Positions 34,961-43,758 of a stretch of DNA of 64,000 nt are shown piece by piece. The stretch is from Pseudonocardia endophytica (lineage in GTDB: Bacteria > Actinomycetota > Actinomycetes > Mycobacteriales > Pseudonocardiaceae), in NCBI RefSeq assembly GCF_004339565.1, contig NZ_SMFZ01000001.1, forward strand, positions 2,542,001 to 2,606,000, in the 5' to 3' direction. The translations under genes were made by a program, and so were the position numbers. The notes below the pieces were generated by a model that ran no database searches, was not told where the DNA came from, and saw nothing but the letters and a program-made list of their open reading frames with translations. Position 1 is the first letter of the stretch; every line of letters starts with the position of its first letter.

Positions 34961-35920
34961 TCACGCCTCCGGCGGGGTCCACTTGTCGCCACGCTGCATT
35001 CCGGCCGCACGGCCCTTGCCGGAGATGACGAGTGCCATCTTGCGGCTGGCCTCGTCGATCATCTCGTCGCCCAGCATGGCCGAGCCCTTCCTGCCGCCGG
35101 CCTCGGACGTGAAGTACTCGTACGCGTCGAGGATGTTCTCGGCGTGGTCGTAGTCCTCCTGGGACGGGCTGAACGTCTCGTTCGCGGCGTCGATCTGGCC
35201 GGGGTGCAGCACCCACTTGCCGTCGAAGCCGAGAGCGGCCGAGCGTCCGGCCACCCGCTGGAACGCCTCGACGTCGCGGATCTGCAGGAACGGGCCGTCG
35301 ATGGCCTGCTTGTCGTGCGCGCGGGCGGCCATCAGGATCGACATCAGGATGTGGTGGTAGGCGTCGCCGACGTCGTATCCCGGGGGCTGCTCGCCCACGA
35401 CCAGCGACTTCATGTTGATCGAGGCCATGAAGTCGGCCGGTCCGAAGATGATCGTCTCGACGCGAGGGGACGCGGTGGCGATCGCGTTCACGTTCGTCAG
35501 GCCCAGCGCGTTCTCGATCTGCGCCTCGATGCCGATCTTCCCGACCTCGTAGCCCAGCGTCTTCTCGATCTGGGTCATCAGCAGGTCCAGCGCGACGACC
35601 TGCTCCGGCGTCTGCACCTTCGGCAGCATGATCGCGTCCAGGTTCTCGCCCGCGCCCTCGACGACCTCGGTGACGTCCCGGTAGGTCCACTCGGTGGTCC
35701 AGTCGTTGACGCGCACGACCCGGACCTTCTCGCCCCAGCCGCCCTCGTTCAGCGCCGCGACGATCGTCTTGCGCGCGTCCGGCTTGGCCAGCGGGGCGCA
35801 GGCGTCCTCGAGGTCCAGGAAGACCTGGTCCGCGGGCAGGCCGCGGGCCTTGTCGATGAACTTCTGGCTGGAGCCGGGCACGGCCAGGCAGGACCGGCGG
35901 GCGCGGAGGGTGCGGCTCAC
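34961..35920 (-). CDS. CitE-like acyl-CoA lyase
   Basis: A 319-residue TIM-barrel protein of the citrate-lyase beta/HpcH family. Features: RRSCLAVPGSSQKFIDKA, DQVFLDLEDACAP (metal Asp/Glu), RVVRVNDW, MLPKVQTPEQV, IEAQIENALGL (metal Glu), IIFGPADFMASI. Stand-alone CitE proteins lack the citrate lyase partner and cleave (S)-citramalyl- or malyl-type CoA; Rv2498c is the likely relative. The GTG at 35920 has GAGGAG seven nt upstream. Confidence 0.9.
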   Translation of the reverse strand: MSRTLRARRSCLAVPGSSQKFIDKARGLPADQVFLDLEDACAPLAKPDARKTIVAALNEGGWGEKVRVVRVNDWTTEWTYRDVTEVVEGAGENLDAIMLPKVQTPEQVVALDLLMTQIEKTLGYEVGKIGIEAQIENALGLTNVNAIATASPRVETIIFGPADFMASINMKSLVVGEQPPGYDVGDAYHHILMSILMAARAHDKQAIDGPFLQIRDVEAFQRVAGRSAALGFDGKWVLHPGQIDAANETFSPSQEDYDHAENILDAYEYFTSEAGGRKGSAMLGDEMIDEASRKMALVISGKGRAAGMQRGDKWTPPEA

Positions 35921-36063
35921 TGGTGGACTCCTCGTCGAGATCGTCTCGCCCGCTCCGGAGCGGGCGCTGGCATCGCGCTGATGCTGGCACGACGAGCGCG
36001 GCTCCGCGCCCACGGGTGATTGGTTTCTCACCCACGGGAGGTCGGGATCGGGTTACCGACGGG

Positions 36064-36939
36064 TCACCCGGCTGGGACGGCGACCAGCTCCCCGCGTGCG
36101 ACGGCGGCCACCCCACCGGCGACGGTCGTGGACACGGCGGCGCCCGCGGAGCTGGTGACGGTCGCGTACAGCGTCGACGGGCGACCGATCTCGGTCCCCT
36201 GGGAGACCGTGAACGCGTGCTCACCCTCCGGAGGGGTCAGCCCGCGATCGGCCAGGAACACCCCGAGTGCGACGGCGGCGGAGCCGGTCGCCGGGTCCTC
36301 GTCCACCCCGGAGCCTGGCGCGAACGTGCGCGCGTGCACCCGGGCCACGTCCGCGTCGACCGAGCCGATCATCAGCCCGGTCGCGGCGGGCGCCAGCGCC
36401 AGGATCGCCGCCGCGTCCGGTACCGCACGCGCCACCGCGTCCGGCCGGACCAGCAGGAACAGGTAGTCCACCCCGGCGCAGGCGAACCCGGGGGCGGCGG
36501 CGCCGTCCACGTCGTCGAGGGTCAGGCCGACGGCGGCGGCGACCGCGCCTGCGTCCGCGTCCTCCCCCACGGTCGGCGCGCCGCCCGCGATCCGCGCGCC
36601 GTCGCCGTCGACCCGGACCGGCAGCAGCCCTGCTCCGCACTCCTGGACCCGGTCGCCGTGCGCGATCACGCCGTCGCGGGCCAGCACCCACGCCGTCCCG
36701 ACGCTCGGGTGGCCGGCGAACGGCAGCTCCACGGCCGGGGTGAAGATCCGCACGCGGTAGTCGGCACCGGTGTCGGTCGGGGGCAGCACGAACGTCGTCT
36801 CGGACAGGTCGAACTCCCGCGCGATCGCCTGCATCTGCTCCGTCGACAGGTCCTGCGCGCCGTGCACGACGGCCAGCGGGTTCCCGGCGTACGGGCGGTC
36901 GGTGAAGACGTCGACGACGTCGTAGCGCAGCGCGGTCAC
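36064..36939 (-). CDS. PhzF-family isomerase/epimerase
   Basis: 291 residues matching the PhzF fold: [16 protein letters not shown] at the N-terminus, [13 protein letters not shown] with the catalytic Glu, [15 protein letters not shown], and [16 protein letters not shown] near the C-terminus. The family includes diaminopimelate-epimerase-like isomerases of mostly unknown substrate. The GTG start is 11 nt after the O-methyltransferase stop; both are divergent from a LysR gene. Confidence 0.92.
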   Translation of the reverse strand: MTALRYDVVDVFTDRPYAGNPLAVVHGAQDLSTEQMQAIAREFDLSETTFVLPPTDTGADYRVRIFTPAVELPFAGHPSVGTAWVLARDGVIAHGDRVQECGAGLLPVRVDGDGARIAGGAPTVGEDADAGAVAAAVGLTLDDVDGAAAPGFACAGVDYLFLLVRPDAVARAVPDAAAILALAPAATGLMIGSVDADVARVHARTFAPGSGVDEDPATGSAAVALGVFLADRGLTPPEGEHAFTVSQGTEIGRPSTLYATVTSSAGAAVSTTVAGGVAAVARGELVAVPAG

Positions 36940-36950
36940 GGCCGCCGACC

Positions 36951-37607
36951 CTAACCGCGGATCGAGAGCTCCACCCCGTCGCCGACGCCGAGCGCCACCG
37001 AGCGGTACCCGCCGCCGTCGCGGACGTGCGCCAGGTAGGCGGCGAGCGTGTCCGGGAACAACGACGTGTCGTCGGCGACGACGAGCGCGCCGGCCCGCAG
37101 CCGCGGTTCGACCACCGAGAGCACGGGCAGATAGAGCTCGCTCCACCCGTCGAGCAGCAGCAGGTCGACGTCCGACGGCAGATCGCGCAGCGTCTCCAGC
37201 GCGTCGCCGACCCGGATCTCGGCGAGGTCGGACAGCCCGCTCGCCGTGAGGTGCGCCCGCGCGGCGTCCGCTTTCGACCGCTCGATCTCGGTGCTGACCA
37301 CGGTGCCACCGCCGTTGTCCCGCAACGCCGCCGCGAGGAAGACGGTCGAGACGCCGAAGGACGTGCCGAACTCGACGACGGTCCGCGCGCCGGTCGAGCG
37401 GACGAGCATCGCGAGCAGCTCGCCGACCTCGCGCGGCACGCTGATCCACGCGTCGCGCAGGTGCGGTGCCAGCTCGGTCTCGCTGACGCCGCCGTCCGGC
37501 GCGACCTCGGCGAGCATCGCGTGCAGCTCCGGTTCCTGCGCGTCGGCGGCCGCCAGCATGGCCGCGATCTCCGCCCGTACCGGGCCGCTGTCCAGAGTGG
37601 ATGTCAT
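36951..37607 (-). CDS. O-methyltransferase-like SAM enzyme
   Basis: A 218-residue class I methyltransferase: TVVEFGTSFGVSTVFLAAAL (motif I), VVSTEIERSKADAAR, VDLLLLDGWSELYLPVL. It resembles caffeoyl-CoA-type O-methyltransferases but substrate is unknown. First gene of a two-gene unit with phzF; the 67-nt gap to the LysR gene holds shared control elements. Confidence 0.88.
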   Translation of the reverse strand: MTSTLDSGPVRAEIAAMLAAADAQEPELHAMLAEVAPDGGVSETELAPHLRDAWISVPREVGELLAMLVRSTGARTVVEFGTSFGVSTVFLAAALRDNGGGTVVSTEIERSKADAARAHLTASGLSDLAEIRVGDALETLRDLPSDVDLLLLDGWSELYLPVLSVVEPRLRAGALVVADDTSLFPDTLAAYLAHVRDGGGYRSVALGVGDGVELSIRG

Positions 37608-37674
37608 GGCGTCGACGCTAGGTGGAGGTAGAGTTGAGCGACAGTTACGAGTACTGAAAGTAGAGTTGCACACC
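37608..37674. promoter_or_regulatory. Divergent promoter region with direct repeats for the LysR regulator
   Basis: Notably AT-richer than its surroundings. It contains GTAGAGTTG twice in direct orientation (37628-37636 and 37660-37668, 32 bp apart) and a CAGTTACGAGTACTG partial dyad between them, fitting a LysR recognition/activation-site arrangement. Assignment is inference. Confidence 0.5.
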
Positions 37675-38619
37675 GTGCAATCCACGGCGGACCTCAACCT
37701 GCTGGCGGTCCTCGACGCCCTGCTCCAGGAGGGCAGCGTCACCGGCGCGGCCCGGCGCCTGCACCTGACCCCGCCCGCGGTCAGCCGCGCCCTGTCCCGG
37801 CTGCGCACGGTCACCGGCGACCCGCTGCTCGTCCGGGCCGGCCGGACGCTGGTGCCGACGCCGGCGGCGGAGCGGCTGCGCGGCCCGGCGCACGAGGCGC
37901 TCGCGGCCGCGCAGGCGGTGCTCGCCCCGCAGCGCACCCCGTCGGACGCCGAGCTCGAACGGTCCCTGGACGCCGTCCTCGTCGTGCGCACGAGCGGCGA
38001 CGCCGTGCAGGCGTGGGGCCCCGCGCTGCTGGGGGCCGTCACGACCGCGGCGCCCGGCGTGCGGCTGCGGTTCGTCGGCGAGGGCGACGAGTCCCCGGAC
38101 CCGTTGCGCGACGGCAGCATCGACCTGGACATCGGCGCTCCCCCTCCGGACGCCCCCGGCGCCGACGAGCTGCACCACGAGACGCTGCTGCGGGACACGA
38201 TGGTCGTGGTCGGCCGGGCCGACGGCGCGTTCGCCCGCCGCGTCGGCGACCGCTCCCCCACGGCGTCCCCGACCGCGGCGGACCTCGCCGCCGTCCGGCA
38301 CGTCGCGGCGTCCCGGCGCGGGGTGCTGCGCGGCCCGCTCGACGACGAGCTGGCGCGGCACGGGCTGGAGCGCACCGTCGTCGCCACCGCCCCCGGGTAC
38401 GTGCCGGCCTGCGCGCTGGCCGCGGACGCGGACCTGGTCTGCCTGGCGCCCGCCCGTCTGGTCGGCACGCTCGCCGTCACCGGCCTCGCGACGTGGCCGT
38501 CCCCCGTGCCGTTGCCGCCGGTGCGGATCGGGCAGACCTGGCACCGTCGCACGCACACCGATCCGGCCAGGAGGTGGCTGCGCGACCGCGTCCGGGACAC
38601 GATCGCCCCGGGCGGGTGA
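37675..38619 (+). CDS. LysR-family transcriptional regulator
   Basis: A 314-residue regulator. N-terminal HTH: LNLLAVLDALLQEGSVTGAARRLHLTPPAVSRALSRLRTVTGDPLLVRAGR, then a periplasmic-binding-like effector domain. The GTG at 37675 starts the conserved HTH; the longer frame upstream reads into the divergent gene. It probably controls the O-methyltransferase-phzF unit. Confidence 0.92.
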   Translation: MQSTADLNLLAVLDALLQEGSVTGAARRLHLTPPAVSRALSRLRTVTGDPLLVRAGRTLVPTPAAERLRGPAHEALAAAQAVLAPQRTPSDAELERSLDAVLVVRTSGDAVQAWGPALLGAVTTAAPGVRLRFVGEGDESPDPLRDGSIDLDIGAPPPDAPGADELHHETLLRDTMVVVGRADGAFARRVGDRSPTASPTAADLAAVRHVAASRRGVLRGPLDDELARHGLERTVVATAPGYVPACALAADADLVCLAPARLVGTLAVTGLATWPSPVPLPPVRIGQTWHRRTHTDPARRWLRDRVRDTIAPGG

Positions 38620-38657
38620 GCAGGCCGGGCCGCGGTGCCGGGGCTACCCTCGCCCGC

Positions 38658-39974
38658 ATGGCCGCCAACCGGGTGTTCGTCGCGCGCATGGCCGGCCTGG
38701 CCGTGTTCGGGCCCGACGGCGAGCGCATCGGCAAGGTCCGCGACGTCGTCGTGGCCCTGCGGGTGGACGCGAGCCCGCCGCGGGTGTTGGGGCTGGTGGT
38801 CGACCTGTCCAGCAGGCGCCGGATCTTCGTGCCGATGCTGCGGGTCGCGGACATCGACTCGGCGGCGGTCACGCTGGCCAGCGGCTCGGTGAACCTGCGG
38901 TCGTTCGACCAGCGACCGAACGAGACGCTCGTGCTGGGCCAGCTGCTGGACACCCGGGTCACGCTGCGCGACTCCGGTATCGAGGGCGTCGTCGCGGACG
39001 CCGGGATCGAGCCGACCCGGTCCCGGGACTGGGTGATCGGCCGGGTCGCGGTGCGGACGCGGCGGTCGCGGCTGTCCCGGCGCGGGCAGGTCGAGGTACT
39101 CGCCTGGGACGCGGTACAGGGTCTCGCGCTGGGCGAGTCGCAGGGCACCGACCGGCTGCTCGCCGTGTTCGGGACGATGCGCCCGGCCGACGTCGCGAAC
39201 GCGCTGTCCGAGCTGCCGCGCAAGCGCCAGCAGGAGGTCGTCGACGGGCTCGACGACGAGCGGCTGGCCGACGTGTTCGAGGAGCTCTCCGAGTCCGACC
39301 AGCAGGTGCTGCTCGGGTTCCTGGACTCCGAGCGGGCCGCCGACGTGCTCGAGGCCATGTCCCCGGACGACGCGGCGGACCTGCTCGGCGAGCTGCCGGA
39401 CGAGGAGGCCGGGCGGCTGCTGGCGCTCATGGAGCCGGACGAGTCGGAGCCGGTGCGACGGCTGCTGCGGTACGAGTGGAACACCGCGGGCGGCCTGATG
39501 ACCCCGGAACCGATCGTGCTGACGCCGGACGCGACCGTCGCCGAGGCGCTCGCCCGGGTCCGCAACCCGGACATCCCGCCCGCGCTGGCCAGCATGGTGT
39601 TCGTCTGCCGTCCCCCGCAGGCCACGCCGACCGGGCGCTACCTCGGCTGCGTGCACGCCCAGCAGCTGCTGCGGGCGGCGCCGTTCGAGCTGGTCGCCGG
39701 CATCGTCGACGCCGAGCTGGCGCAGCTCGGCCCGGACGCGCCGCTCGGCGAGGTGACCCGCTACTTCGCGACGTACAACCTCGTCGCAGGCCCGGTCGTC
39801 GACCCGCAGGACCACCTGCTCGGCGCCGTCACCGTGGACGACGTGCTGGACCACCTGCTCCCGACCGGCTGGCGCGACCAGGAGGATCCACCGCTGGACG
39901 TCCCCGAGGTCGCCTCGGAGGTCGCCGGCGAGGTCGCTGCCGGGGTCGGTCAGGAGGAGGTGGCCGATGCCTGA
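38658..39974 (+). CDS. PRC-barrel / MgtE-N / CBS domain protein
   Basis: 438 residues: N-terminal PRC-barrel-like half (FGPDGERIGKVRDVVVAL), MgtE intracellular N-domain repeats (RPADVANALSELP, LADVFEELSESDQQVLLGFLD, DDAADLLGELPDEEAGRLL) and a CBS pair (MTPEPIVLTPDATVAEAL; LLGAVTVDDVLDHLLP). The MgtE transmembrane channel is absent, so this is not a transporter by itself; a Mg2+-sensing or regulatory role is inferred. It overlaps the DUF1003 gene by 8 nt, as in Rv1232c-Rv1231c. Confidence 0.9.
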   Translation: MAANRVFVARMAGLAVFGPDGERIGKVRDVVVALRVDASPPRVLGLVVDLSSRRRIFVPMLRVADIDSAAVTLASGSVNLRSFDQRPNETLVLGQLLDTRVTLRDSGIEGVVADAGIEPTRSRDWVIGRVAVRTRRSRLSRRGQVEVLAWDAVQGLALGESQGTDRLLAVFGTMRPADVANALSELPRKRQQEVVDGLDDERLADVFEELSESDQQVLLGFLDSERAADVLEAMSPDDAADLLGELPDEEAGRLLALMEPDESEPVRRLLRYEWNTAGGLMTPEPIVLTPDATVAEALARVRNPDIPPALASMVFVCRPPQATPTGRYLGCVHAQQLLRAAPFELVAGIVDAELAQLGPDAPLGEVTRYFATYNLVAGPVVDPQDHLLGAVTVDDVLDHLLPTGWRDQEDPPLDVPEVASEVAGEVAAGVGQEEVADA

Positions 39975-40608
39975 GGCACAGCCGGGCAGGCGGCTCGACC
40001 AGCCGCTGGTCGCGCGGCGCCGGTTCGAGGTGGACCCCGACGGGTTCGCCCGGTTCTCCGAGAGGATCGCGCGGTTCCTGGGCACCGGGCGGTTCCTGGC
40101 CATCCAGAGCGTGGTCGTCGCGGTGTGGATCGCGCTGAACCTGATCGCCTGGCGGATCCAGTGGGACCCGTACCCGTTCATCCTGCTCAACCTCGCGTTC
40201 TCCACGCAGGCGGCGTACGCGGCGCCGCTGATCCTGCTGGCCCAGAACCGGCAGGACGACCGGGACCGGATCGCGCTGGACGAGGACCGCCGTCGCGCGG
40301 AGCGGACGAAGGCCGACACCGAGTACCTGGCCCGCGAGCTGGCGGCGCTGCGCCTGGCGGTCGGCGAGATGGCGACCCGCGACTACCTGCGCGGGGAGCT
40401 GGAGAAGCTGTCCGTCCAGATCCAGGACGCGCTCGACGGACGCGACGGCACCGACCCGTCGTCGACGTCGTCGCGGCGTCCGGAACGCCGCCGTCCGGAC
40501 AAGCCGCGGGAGAAGAAGGACCGCGACAAGCCACGGGACAACCACCGCGACCGGGACGACCACCACCACGTCGGCGACGGACGGTTCAGGGGACCAGCTT
40601 CCGGGTGA
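39967..40608 (+). CDS. DUF1003 membrane protein
   Basis: 213 residues: DUF1003 core with two membrane helices (FLAIQSVVVAVWIALNLI and FILLNLAFSTQAAYAAPLILLAQNRQ, the family signature), then a charged helical segment and a Lys/Arg/Asp-rich tail. Function unknown; linked to the MgtE-N/CBS protein by overlap. Its 3' end overlaps the convergent MarR gene by 23 nt. Confidence 0.88.
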   Translation: MPEAQPGRRLDQPLVARRRFEVDPDGFARFSERIARFLGTGRFLAIQSVVVAVWIALNLIAWRIQWDPYPFILLNLAFSTQAAYAAPLILLAQNRQDDRDRIALDEDRRRAERTKADTEYLARELAALRLAVGEMATRDYLRGELEKLSVQIQDALDGRDGTDPSSTSSRRPERRRPDKPREKKDRDKPRDNHRDRDDHHHVGDGRFRGPASG

Positions 40609-41068
40609 CCCGCTCGAGGTCGGCCAGGTCGTCCTCGTCGAGCTGTTCGGCGAAGTGCACGCGGATGCCGCGCAGGTGGGTGACCGCCGCCGTCCGCAGC
40701 CGGTTCAGTCCCTGCTCGGTGAGCTCGGCCGCGACGCCGCGGCCGTCGTCGGCCACCCGGGACCGCGCGACGAGCCCGACCTTCTCCAACCGGTCCACCA
40801 GCCGCGTCACGCCGGAGCGGGACAGCAGCACGGCGTCCGCGAGCTCCGTCATCCGCAGGCGACGGCCCGGGGCCTCGGAGAGCTGGACGAGCACGTCGTA
40901 GGCGGCGAGCGAGAGCTGCTGCTCGATCTCCAGCTCGCCCTCGAGCGTCTTCGTGATCGCCGCGTGGGCGCGCAGGAAGCTGCGCCAGGACGCCATCTCG
41001 GTCGGCGTCGGCACCACCCTGCGGTGTTCCGGATCCCGCGTCCGGGGCGTGTCGACACTCTCACTCAC
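40586..41068 (-). CDS. MarR-family transcriptional regulator
   Basis: A 160-residue winged helix regulator: LSLAAYDVLVQLSEAPGRRLRMTELADAVLLSRSGVTRLVDRLEKVGLVAR followed by DDGRGVAAELTEQG wing. The GTG at 41068 is the start; it is divergent from mrp across 120 nt. The target may be itself or the divergent gene. Confidence 0.9.
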   Translation of the reverse strand: MSESVDTPRTRDPEHRRVVPTPTEMASWRSFLRAHAAITKTLEGELEIEQQLSLAAYDVLVQLSEAPGRRLRMTELADAVLLSRSGVTRLVDRLEKVGLVARSRVADDGRGVAAELTEQGLNRLRTAAVTHLRGIRVHFAEQLDEDDLADLERVTRKLVP

Positions 41069-41188
41069 GGTCGTGATGCTACGGACACGCCGGAGTCTCC
41101 CGGCCTCCACGTAGCATGGGTGTGTCGCGATGCGGCCTTCACCGTCCGGCCCGCGACCCACCATTGGCGAGAGGTCTGAGCGCAGCGC

Positions 41189-42343
41189 ATGTCCGTCATC
41201 GGCAACACCAGCACCGAGACCGTCGAGCAGGGTGTCCGCGCCGCACTCGGCGCGGTCGAGGACCCGGAGATCCACAAGCCGATCACCGAGCTCGGGATGG
41301 TCAAGAGCGTCGCCGTCTCGGCCGACGGCCTGGCGCAGGTGGGCGTCTACCTCACGGTGGCCGGCTGCCCGATGCGCGAGACGATCACCTCGCGGGTCAC
41401 CGACGCCGTCTCGAAGGTCCCGGGCGTCTCGCGCGTCGAGGTCGAGCTGGACGTGATGAGCGACGAGCAGCGCACCGAGCTGCGGAAGAGCCTGCGCGGC
41501 GACACCGAGGAGCCGGTCATCCCGTTCGCCCAGCCCGGGTCGCTGACCCGCGTGTTCTGCGTGGCGTCCGGCAAGGGCGGCGTCGGCAAGTCGTCGGTGA
41601 CGGTCAACCTCGCGGCCGCGATGGCCCAACGCGGGTTGAAGGTCGGCGTCGTCGACGCGGACATCTACGGCCACTCGGTGCCGCGGATGCTCGGCGCGGC
41701 CGACCGGCCGACGAAGGTCGAGAACATGATCATGCCGCCGCAGTCGCACGGCGTGAAGGTGATCTCGATCGGCATGTTCACCGACGGCAACACCCCGGTC
41801 GTCTGGCGCGGCCCGATGCTGCACCGCGCATTGCAGCAGTTCCTGGCCGACGTGTTCTGGGGCGACCTGGACGTGCTGCTGCTCGACCTGCCGCCCGGCA
41901 CCGGCGACATCGCCATTTCCACCGCGCAGCTCGTGCCGAACGCGGAGCTGCTGGTCGTGACGACGCCGCAGCAGGCGGCCGCCGAGGTCGCCGAGCGTGC
42001 CGGGTCGATCGCCCTGCAGACGCGTCAGCGGCTGGCCGGCGTCGTGGAGAACATGTCCTGGATGGAGATGCCCGACGGCACCCGGATGGACGTGTTCGGC
42101 ACCGGCGGCGGTCAGACCGTCGCCGACTCGCTGTCCCGCTCGATCGGCGCGACCGTGCCGCTGCTCGGCCAGATCCCGCTGGAGCCGAAGGTCCGGGAGT
42201 GCGGCGACGACGGCACCCCGATCGTGCTCGCCGACCCGGACGCCGCGAGCGCCAAGGCCCTGAACGGCGTGGCCGACTCGCTGACCAGCCGCGCCCGCGG
42301 CCTGGCCGGGATGAGCCTGAACATCTCGCCGGTCCGCAAGTAA
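41189..42343 (+). CDS. mrp: Mrp/ApbC iron-sulfur carrier ATPase
   Basis: A 384-residue P-loop protein of the Mrp/NBP35 type: N-terminal MIP18-like domain (residues ~10-95), then SGKGGVGKSS deviant Walker A, DADIYGHSVPRML, and DLPPGTGD. It binds and transfers Fe-S clusters or acts in their assembly. A CxxC cluster motif is not obvious in the C-terminal part, as in other actinobacterial Mrp proteins. Corresponds in position to Rv1229c. Confidence 0.94.
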   Translation: MSVIGNTSTETVEQGVRAALGAVEDPEIHKPITELGMVKSVAVSADGLAQVGVYLTVAGCPMRETITSRVTDAVSKVPGVSRVEVELDVMSDEQRTELRKSLRGDTEEPVIPFAQPGSLTRVFCVASGKGGVGKSSVTVNLAAAMAQRGLKVGVVDADIYGHSVPRMLGAADRPTKVENMIMPPQSHGVKVISIGMFTDGNTPVVWRGPMLHRALQQFLADVFWGDLDVLLLDLPPGTGDIAISTAQLVPNAELLVVTTPQQAAAEVAERAGSIALQTRQRLAGVVENMSWMEMPDGTRMDVFGTGGGQTVADSLSRSIGATVPLLGQIPLEPKVRECGDDGTPIVLADPDAASAKALNGVADSLTSRARGLAGMSLNISPVRK

Positions 42344-42367
42344 CCCCGCCCCTTCCCGCCCCGCCCC

Positions 42368-42405
42368 GCCCCGCGCGCGGGTGGGATGGGAGCGGGGCGC
42401 GGGGC
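42368..42405. terminator. GC-only hairpin between convergent mrp and aminotransferase genes
   Basis: GCCCCGCGC (42368-42376) pairs with GCGCGGGGC (42397-42405) in a 64-nt convergent gap otherwise filled by repeated CCCCG. It can terminate both strands. Confidence 0.55.
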
Positions 42406-42407
42406 GC

Positions 42408-43697
42408 TCAGCTCAGGGCGTCGTTCAGGGCCTTCGTCCACAGGGCCAGGCCCTCGTCGACCTGCTCGGACGTGACCACCAGCGGCGGGATCATGCGCAC
42501 GACGTTGCCCTGCACGCCGCAGGTCAGCAGCAGCAGGCCCTGGGCCGCGGCGGCCGCGTGCACCTTCGCCGCGGTGGCGCCGTCCGGGTTCCCGTTGGCG
42601 TCGACGAACTCGATGCCGACCATCAGGCCGCGCCCGCGGATGTCGCCGATCGCGCCGATGCCCTCGGCCGCCTCGCGCACGCCCGCGACGAGCTTCTCGC
42701 CCTGCACCCGCGCGTTCTCGACGAGGCCCTCCTCCTGCACGACCTCCAGCACCGCGATCGCCGCCGCGCACGCCACGGCGTTGCCGCCGTAGGTGCCGCC
42801 CTGCGAGCCCGGCCAGGCCTTCTCCATCAGGGCCTTCGGCGCCGCGATCGCGGACAGCGGGAAGCCGGAGGCCAGGCCCTTCGCCGTGACGATGATGTCC
42901 GGCGTGAGGCCGTCGACGTGCTGGTGGCCCCAGAACCGGCCGGTGCGGCCGTAGCCGGTCTGCACCTCGTCGGCGATGAACAGGATGCCGTGCCGGTCGG
43001 CGCGCTCGCGCAGGCCCTGCAGGAACCGCGCGGGCGTCGGGACGTACCCGCCCTCCCCGAGCACCGGCTCGACGATGAACGCGGCGACGTCGGACGCCGG
43101 AGCGGTGCTGGCCAGGACCCGGTCCAGCTCGCGCAGCGCGAAGTCGACGGCCTGGTCCTCGGTCCAGCCGTAGCGGTACGCGTAGGGGAACGGGGCGAAC
43201 GCGACGCCGCCCATCATCGGGCCGATCCCGGCGCGGATCTTGGCTCCGGACGTGGTCAGCGCCGCGGCGCCCATCGTGCGGCCGTGGAACCCGCCGTCGA
43301 ACGCGATGATCGTGGAGCGCCCGGTGGCCTGGCGGGCCAGCCGCACGGACGCCTCGACGGCCTCGGAACCGGAGTTGACGAAGAACACCGAGTCGATGCC
43401 GTCGGGCAGCACCTCGCCCATCTTCTCGACGAGCGTGAGCAGCGGCTGGTGCATGACGGTCGTGTACTGGCCGTGGATCAGCGTGGCGACCTGCTCCTGC
43501 GCGGCCGCGACCACCTTCGGGTGGCAGTGCCCGGTGGAGGTGACGCCGATGCCCGCGGTGAAGTCGAGGTACCTGCGGCCGTCGGTGTCGTAGAGGTAGA
43601 CGCCCTCGCCTCGGGCGGCCTGGACCGGGGTGGCCTGCTTGAGCTGCGGGGCGAGCTGTGCCATGTCGTGGGGCTCCTGGAGGTCGCGGTCGGACAT
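42408..43697 (-). CDS. Class III aminotransferase, 4-aminobutyrate aminotransferase-like
   Basis: 429-residue PLP enzyme. Features: YLDFTAGIGVTSTGHCHPKV, FFVNSGSEAVEASVRLAR, AFDGGFHGRTMGA, LFIADEVQTGYGRTG and TAKGLASGFPLS with the PLP lysine. The family transfers an omega-amino group from GABA or similar to 2-oxoglutarate. The ATG at 43697 lies 7 nt from a TTGTCGACAA palindrome and would be leaderless; a second ATG 36 nt inside has AGGAG upstream and is an alternative. The shared palindrome links it to the neighbouring island. Confidence 0.88.
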   Translation of the reverse strand: MSDRDLQEPHDMAQLAPQLKQATPVQAARGEGVYLYDTDGRRYLDFTAGIGVTSTGHCHPKVVAAAQEQVATLIHGQYTTVMHQPLLTLVEKMGEVLPDGIDSVFFVNSGSEAVEASVRLARQATGRSTIIAFDGGFHGRTMGAAALTTSGAKIRAGIGPMMGGVAFAPFPYAYRYGWTEDQAVDFALRELDRVLASTAPASDVAAFIVEPVLGEGGYVPTPARFLQGLRERADRHGILFIADEVQTGYGRTGRFWGHQHVDGLTPDIIVTAKGLASGFPLSAIAAPKALMEKAWPGSQGGTYGGNAVACAAAIAVLEVVQEEGLVENARVQGEKLVAGVREAAEGIGAIGDIRGRGLMVGIEFVDANGNPDGATAAKVHAAAAAQGLLLLTCGVQGNVVRMIPPLVVTSEQVDEGLALWTKALNDALS

Positions 43698-43704
43698 TGT
43701 CAGG

Positions 43705-43714
43705 TTGTCGACAA
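43705..43714. promoter_or_regulatory. TTGTCGACAA operator site A
   Basis: A perfect 10-bp palindrome with CAGG/CCTG flanks, just upstream of the aminotransferase start and 45 nt past the carrier gene stop. It is the same word as sites at 46306-46315 and (one mismatch) 47708-47717. Proposed target of the FCD-GntR regulator at 44883-45572. Confidence 0.65.
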
Positions 43715-43758
43715 TCCTGATGGAAGCATGACGTGGCGCGGCGAGCAACCCTCGCGGC

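Noticed and set aside
36951..40319. A 1122-codon open frame on the minus strand
   Set aside because: Only its last ~218 codons are real (the O-methyltransferase); the rest is antisense to LysR and the MgtE-N/CBS gene.
40586..40608. 23-nt convergent overlap of the DUF1003 and MarR genes as a misannotation
   Set aside because: Both C-termini are consistent with their families and the stop codons are unambiguous; short convergent overlaps are ordinary.
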